Of a stretch of 18,463 bases of DNA, positions 14,552 to 18,463 are shown in pieces. The DNA lies in the NCBI GenBank assembly GCA_964621645.1, contig CAZUMH010000070.1, positions 1 to 18,463 on the forward strand. The letters are read 5' to 3'. The notes beneath the pieces were generated by a model, which had not been told where the DNA came from, made no database searches, and saw only the letters and a list, made by a program, of their open reading frames with translations. This stretch comes from CAZUMH01 sp964621645. Lineage in GTDB: Bacteria > Zhuqueibacterota > QNDG01 > JAGLOF01. The position numbers and the translations under genes are program-made. Position 1 is the first letter of the stretch. Every line of letters begins with the position of its first letter.

Positions 14552-15650
14552 ATGTACGAAGAAATTAATGAAATTCTTCAAGAAAACAACAAAAGATTGG
14601 AAAATCTGCGGAGGCATCTTTGACATTGATAAAAAAAAGAGCCGCATCCAGGAATTGGAAAAATCAAGCAACGACCCGGATTTCTGGCAGAATAACGAAA
14701 AGGCTCAAAATATACTGAAAGAACTTAATGAACTCAAAGAGATCGTTGACGCCTGGGATGGATCATACGATCAGAATAACGATTCCTTAACCATGCTAAA
14801 AATGGCTGAGGAAGAAAATGATGAGAATGTTCTCCCCGAATTAAAGAAAGAAGCAGATACTGTTCGCAAAGTTATAGATAAACTAGAACTTCAGCGTATG
14901 CTGGGAGGGGTCGACGATAAAAAGAACGCCATTTGCACCATCCATTCAGGGGCTGGAGGTACTGAATCACAGGATTGGGCTGATATGCTTTTTCGCATGT
15001 ATACTCGCTATGCCCAGCGTCACAATTTCAAGGTCGATATTCTGGACCATCAGGCTGGCGAAGAGGCCGGGCTTAAAAGCGTGACAATAGAGATCAGCGG
15101 CCCCTATGCGTACGGCTATCTGAAAGCTGAGGCAGGCGTGCATCGCTTGGTCCGTATCTCGCCATACGACGCCAACAGCAGAAGACATACCTCATTCGCT
15201 TCCGTTTTTGTCTATCCCGAAGTGGAAGAAGATATTGAGATAACCATAAATCCGGCGGATCTGCGTATCGATACATATCGTGCCTCAGGGGCAGGGGGGC
15301 AGCATGTCAATAAAACGAGTTCGGCCGTAAGAATAACCCATTTGCCGACGAATATTGTTGTGCAGTGCCAGAACGAACGCTCCCAGTTTCAAAATAAAAC
15401 GAATGCCATGAAGATACTGGCATCCCGGATTTATCAACAGGAGAAAGAAGAGGAACGGAAAAAACTGCAGGCAATGGAAAACGAAAAAAAGGACATTGCC
15501 TGGGGCAGTCAGATCAGATCCTATGTCTTTCAGCCGTATACCATGGTCAAAGATCATCGTACCACCACGGAGACATCAGATGTACAGGCGGTAATGGACG
15601 GTGAAATAGACAATTTTATTACTAGTTATTTGCTGGAATTTAGTAATTAG
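14552..15650 (+). CDS. prfB: peptide chain release factor 2, made by programmed +1 frameshift
   Basis: Release factor 2 reads UGA and UAA stop codons and triggers peptide release. The gene is join(14552..14620,14622..15650): 23 codons in the first frame (MYEEINEIL...LRRHL), an in-frame UGA at 14621, then 342 codons in the +1 frame beginning DIDKKK. The total, 365 residues, equals the E. coli length. GGQ, the catalytic loop, is at residues 248-250 (GAGGQHVNKT). The stop-codon recognition tripeptide is SPY at 203-205 where SPF is usual. The start is set by GGAG at 14542-14545, 6 bases before this ATG (another ATG lies at 14549, only 3 bases away). A gene caller without frameshift handling would start at ATG 14568 and give 18 false N-terminal residues. 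Its stop overlaps the lysS Shine-Dalgarno, as in a tight operon. Confidence 0.95.
14609..14624 (+). promoter_or_regulatory. prfB: prfB programmed +1 frameshift site
   Basis: The sequence CGGAGGCATCTTTGAC holds all known parts: an internal Shine-Dalgarno-like GGAGG (14610-14614), a 3-base spacer, the slippery CTT codon (14618-14620), and the UGA stop followed by C (14621-14624). This matches the order and spacing of the E. coli site. When RF2 is scarce the ribosome pauses at UGA and slips forward, so the factor controls its own synthesis. Confidence 0.95.
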
Positions 15651-15659
15651 GAGAGTCTT

Positions 15660-17156
15660 GTGGATAGCGCATCAGACATCCGACAACAACGAATAGAGAA
15701 GATCAACAAGCTGCTGAACTCAGGAGTGCTTTCATACGCGTATTCCTTTGACCGAACCCACCTGGCACAGGATATTCTGGATAACATCGATCCGGCAAAG
15801 CAGCCTGAAGTAACAGTGGCGGTGGGCGGACGTATGATGTCAGTGCGTTTAATGGGAAAGGCGAGCTTTGCCCATATCATGGACCAGAGCGGAAGAATCC
15901 AGATATATGTCAAGAAAGACACTATCGGTGAGAAAGCGTATGATGTCTTCCGCCTCCTTGACATCGGGGATCTTATCGGTGTGAAAGGTAAGGTCTTCGT
16001 CACCAGAACCGGGGAAAAGACAATCGTGGTGGAAGAACTGGTTCTCCTGGCTAAAACCCTGCGGCCTCTCCCGATAGTAAAAGAAAAGGTCGAAGGAGAT
16101 GAGAAAATACTGTTTGATCAATTCGCCGATAAAGAGCTGAGATACCGTCAGCGCTATGTCGATCTTCTGGTCAATCCGGATGTGAAGGATGTCTTTATAA
16201 AACGTTCTCATCTAGTATCGTTCCTGCGTTCCTTTCTTGAGAATAAAGGGTATCTCGAAGTAGAGACTCCGGTTCTGCAGCCGCTCTACGGTGGCGCCTT
16301 GGCCCGTCCATTCGTCACCCACCATAATACCCTTGACATGACACTTTATCTTCGCATCGCCGACGAACTCTATCTCAAGCGTCTGATTGTGGGAGGATTC
16401 GAAGGAGTATTCGAGATATCCAAAGATTTCCGTAACGAGGGCATGGATCGTGATCATAATCCTGAGTTTACCATGCTGGAACTTTATGTGGCATTCAAGG
16501 ATTATGTCTTCATGATGGATCTGGTGGAAGAGATGATCGGTGGTGTCTGCCGGGAAATTTTTAACCGGACGGAACTCCCCTTTCATGATCGGATCATTAA
16601 TTTCCGGACACCCTGGAAGCGGCTTACTTATCTGGATGCAATCAAGCAAGAGACCGGTCTGGACTTCGAGGACTCCTCTGATGAAGAGATGGCTTCGGCA
16701 GCCAAGAAACTACAGCTTGACATTGAAGCTGAAGCGGGTCGCGGGAAAATTGTGGATGAAATCTTCAGCCGTTTTGTGGAACCGAAATTATGGGATCCCA
16801 CCTTTATCATCGATTTCCCCCTAGAGCTTTCCCCTCTTGCTAAAAAACACCGGAGTAAACCGGGATTAACAGAACGGTTCGAATTATTTGTTGCCGGAAT
16901 GGAAATTTGTAACGCCTTCAGTGAATTAAACGATCCGCTGGATCAACGGGAGCGCTTCGAAGAACAGGCCAGGCAAAGAAGCGCCGGAGACGAAGAAGCC
17001 ATGCTTCTTGACGAAGACTATCTCCGGGCAATGGAATACGGGATGCCGCCCACTGCGGGACTGGGTATCGGTATCGACAGACTGGTAATGCTCCTGACCA
17101 ATTCACCTTCGATACGGGATGTCATCCTTTTCCCGACAATGCGTCCGGAAAAGTAA
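15660..17156 (+). CDS. lysS: lysyl-tRNA synthetase, class II
   Basis: This enzyme joins lysine to tRNA-Lys using ATP in the cytoplasm. The 498 residues match the usual bacterial length. Residues about 50-135 are the OB-fold anticodon-binding domain (VGGRMMSVRLMGKASF). The class II catalytic core follows: motif 1 near 196-208 (KGYLEVETPVLQP), the GGALARPFVTHHN segment at 211-223, motif 2 at 257-276 (FRNEG...HNPEFTMLELY), and motif 3 at 467-479 (GLGIGIDRLVMLL). The start is GTG at 15660, with AGGAG 15649-15653 six bases upstream. That Shine-Dalgarno overlaps the prfB stop codon, so translation is likely coupled. prfB-lysS is a widely conserved gene pair, also present in E. coli. All key motifs are intact. 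Confidence 0.97.
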   Translation: MDSASDIRQQRIEKINKLLNSGVLSYAYSFDRTHLAQDILDNIDPAKQPEVTVAVGGRMMSVRLMGKASFAHIMDQSGRIQIYVKKDTIGEKAYDVFRLLDIGDLIGVKGKVFVTRTGEKTIVVEELVLLAKTLRPLPIVKEKVEGDEKILFDQFADKELRYRQRYVDLLVNPDVKDVFIKRSHLVSFLRSFLENKGYLEVETPVLQPLYGGALARPFVTHHNTLDMTLYLRIADELYLKRLIVGGFEGVFEISKDFRNEGMDRDHNPEFTMLELYVAFKDYVFMMDLVEEMIGGVCREIFNRTELPFHDRIINFRTPWKRLTYLDAIKQETGLDFEDSSDEEMASAAKKLQLDIEAEAGRGKIVDEIFSRFVEPKLWDPTFIIDFPLELSPLAKKHRSKPGLTERFELFVAGMEICNAFSELNDPLDQRERFEEQARQRSAGDEEAMLLDEDYLRAMEYGMPPTAGLGIGIDRLVMLLTNSPSIRDVILFPTMRPEK

Positions 17157-17171
17157 AATCGGGAATAATCA

Positions 17172-18413
17172 GTGAAACTACCATACGAACTTTTTATCGC
17201 CCGCCGCTATCTGCAATCCCGCAGAAAAAGCGGTTTTATCAATCTGATAACCTACATTTCCATCCTGGGAGTTGCCATTGGCGTGGCGGCCCTCATCATC
17301 GTGCTTTCAGTGATGAACGGCTTCGAGTCCGAAGTCAGAAATCGTATTATCGGTTTCGATACCCATATTCGCGTTCGTCCTTTTTTTAATAAGGGAATGG
17401 ATGATTTTCAGTCTGTTATCCCGGTTTTAAAAAATATAAAACATGTTGTCGGCGTCTCTCCCTATATCCTTGACAAGGGCATGATACGCAACAGTTCGGC
17501 CAGCAGCGGAATTTTCATCCGAGGAGCTGATCTCTCCACCCTGGATGATGTGAGTGATCTCCGTAAAAATATTGTCTACGGCGACCTGGAGCTGGGAATG
17601 GTGGCCCAGGCTCAAGGTGATTCACTTCCGGGTATTGTGGTGGGCAAGTATATCGCCGATGATCTTCTTCTGGATGTAGGAACGAAGGTGTTTCTATTCA
17701 GCATGGCCGGCGTTACCAATATCTTCCATCCTCCCCCGGTCAAGGCTTTTATCGTTACAGGTTTTTTCGAGACAGGCTTCTATGAATATGACAATACCTA
17801 CGTATATATCTCTTTGGAATCCGCACAGGATCTCTTTCGCATGCCGGGCAAAATATCCGGTTTGGAGGTACGTCTCGATGATCTTTACAAAGCAACCGAG
17901 GTGAAAGAAGAGATAAAAGATAAGCTGGGATTTCCCTTTTATGTCAGGACCTGGTTTGAAATGCGGCAGAACCTTTTCTCCTGGATGCAGCTGGAGAAAT
18001 GGGCCATGTTCATCATTCTTTGTCTGATCATATTGGTGGCCGCCTTCAATATAATCAGCACCCTGATCATGGTGGTCATGGAGAAGACCAGGGAGATCGG
18101 GATCCTGAAGTCAATGGGGGCGGACAGACGAGGCATTACCAGGATATTTCTGTATGAAGCAGCCTTTGTGGGAATAGCGGGGACAGTCCTGGGTTTCATT
18201 GTCGGGTTCTCCCTTTGCTGGGCTCAATTGAAATATAAACTCATTTCACTGCCGGGGGACGTTTATTTCATTACTTCATTGCCGATTCAGATGGAATTCA
18301 CCGACTTTCTCTTCATTGGGACGGCGTCATTCCTTATCTGTCTTATATCAGCCGTATATCCGGCGCGCCGGGCCGCAAAGCTCGATCCGGTCAAGGCGAT
18401 TCGGTACGAATAG
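17172..18413 (+). CDS. lolC/E: LolC/LolE family lipoprotein-releasing ABC transporter permease
   Basis: This 413-residue inner-membrane protein is the permease of the Lol system, which extracts outer-membrane lipoproteins from the inner membrane and hands them to LolA. It starts with the family pattern LPYELFIARRYLQSRR, then TM1 at about 22-48, a large periplasmic domain at about 50-275, and TM2 (277-303) followed by MEKTREIGILKSMGA. TM3 is at about 324-350 and TM4 at about 379-398, ending YPARRAAKLDPVKAIRYE. Four membrane segments and the FtsX-like motifs fit LolC/LolE. Which of the two cannot be decided, and many bacteria have a single copy. The start is GTG, with only a weak GGGA 7 bases upstream, 15 bases after lysS. 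A probable lolD follows at once. Confidence 0.92.
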   Translation: MKLPYELFIARRYLQSRRKSGFINLITYISILGVAIGVAALIIVLSVMNGFESEVRNRIIGFDTHIRVRPFFNKGMDDFQSVIPVLKNIKHVVGVSPYILDKGMIRNSSASSGIFIRGADLSTLDDVSDLRKNIVYGDLELGMVAQAQGDSLPGIVVGKYIADDLLLDVGTKVFLFSMAGVTNIFHPPPVKAFIVTGFFETGFYEYDNTYVYISLESAQDLFRMPGKISGLEVRLDDLYKATEVKEEIKDKLGFPFYVRTWFEMRQNLFSWMQLEKWAMFIILCLIILVAAFNIISTLIMVVMEKTREIGILKSMGADRRGITRIFLYEAAFVGIAGTVLGFIVGFSLCWAQLKYKLISLPGDVYFITSLPIQMEFTDFLFIGTASFLICLISAVYPARRAAKLDPVKAIRYE

Positions 18414-18425
18414 GAGAATTGACGA

Positions 18426-18463
18426 GTGCCAAACGTTCATCGAGAAATAATACTTTCAGCCCA
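18426..18463 (+). CDS. lolD: probable start of lolD, ATP-binding subunit (partial)
   Basis: GTG at 18426 begins a frame open to the window end, giving 12 residues (VPNVHREIILSA). AGGAG at 18412-18416 lies 9 bases upstream and overlaps the permease stop codon. The IILSA end fits the first strand of an ABC ATPase such as LolD, but 12 residues prove nothing. The call rests on position after a Lol permease. A TTG at 18419 in another frame is also open. Confidence 0.4.
   Translation, partial: MPNVHREIILSA

Noticed and set aside
14568..14621. ATG at 14568 as the start of release factor 2
   Set aside because: Its first 18 codons are out of frame with the true N-terminus. The frame from 14552 has a ribosome-binding site and leads into the frameshift site, giving the standard 365-residue RF2.

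Overview
The window most likely comes from a Gram-negative bacterium of the FCB superphylum, possibly outside Bacteroidota proper (a KSB1, Marinimicrobia or Calditrichota type lineage). This placement is inferred from gene families and was not tested by a search. The signs are a GWxTD-domain protein, a giant secreted protein ending in a type IX secretion (T9SS) type A sorting domain with a PNPFNPET motif, signal peptides that all place Gln directly after the cleavage site, and sigma-70-like promoters of the form TTGACA-N17-TAAAT.

Layout. Bases 1-149 carry the C-terminal tail of a membrane protein. It overlaps, tail to tail, a secreted GWxTD-domain protein on the minus strand (134-1411). A 326-base divergent intergenic region with a palindrome and a good plus-strand promoter separates that gene from a four-gene plus-strand cluster (1738-12648). 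The cluster encodes a periplasmic CsgG-like/TPR protein, a paralogous CsgG-like/TPR lipoprotein, a 2487-residue modular surface protein, and a predicted outer-membrane beta-barrel. The surface protein has 13 LVIVD-type repeats, four alternating pairs of an ASPM/SPD2/Hydin-like Ig domain and a LamG domain, an aromatic-rich module and a T9SS sorting domain. This looks like a dedicated export, anchoring or display unit for one giant surface protein and is the most interesting part of the window.

Next come two signalling genes with no space between them (12873-14315): a stand-alone receiver domain and a receiver-PAS-HisKA protein that has no ATPase domain and an altered H-box. The last part is housekeeping: prfB (release factor 2) with an intact programmed +1 frameshift site, then lysS, a LolC/LolE family permease and the first codons of what is probably lolD. 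The prfB leader has a promoter followed directly by a terminator-shaped hairpin and a second hairpin.

Working together: the four-gene cluster probably makes and places a cell-surface protein. The prfB-lysS genes serve translation termination and lysine charging. The Lol genes move lipoproteins to the outer membrane, possibly including the cluster's own CsgG-like lipoprotein. No RNA genes, insertion sequences or CRISPR arrays were seen.
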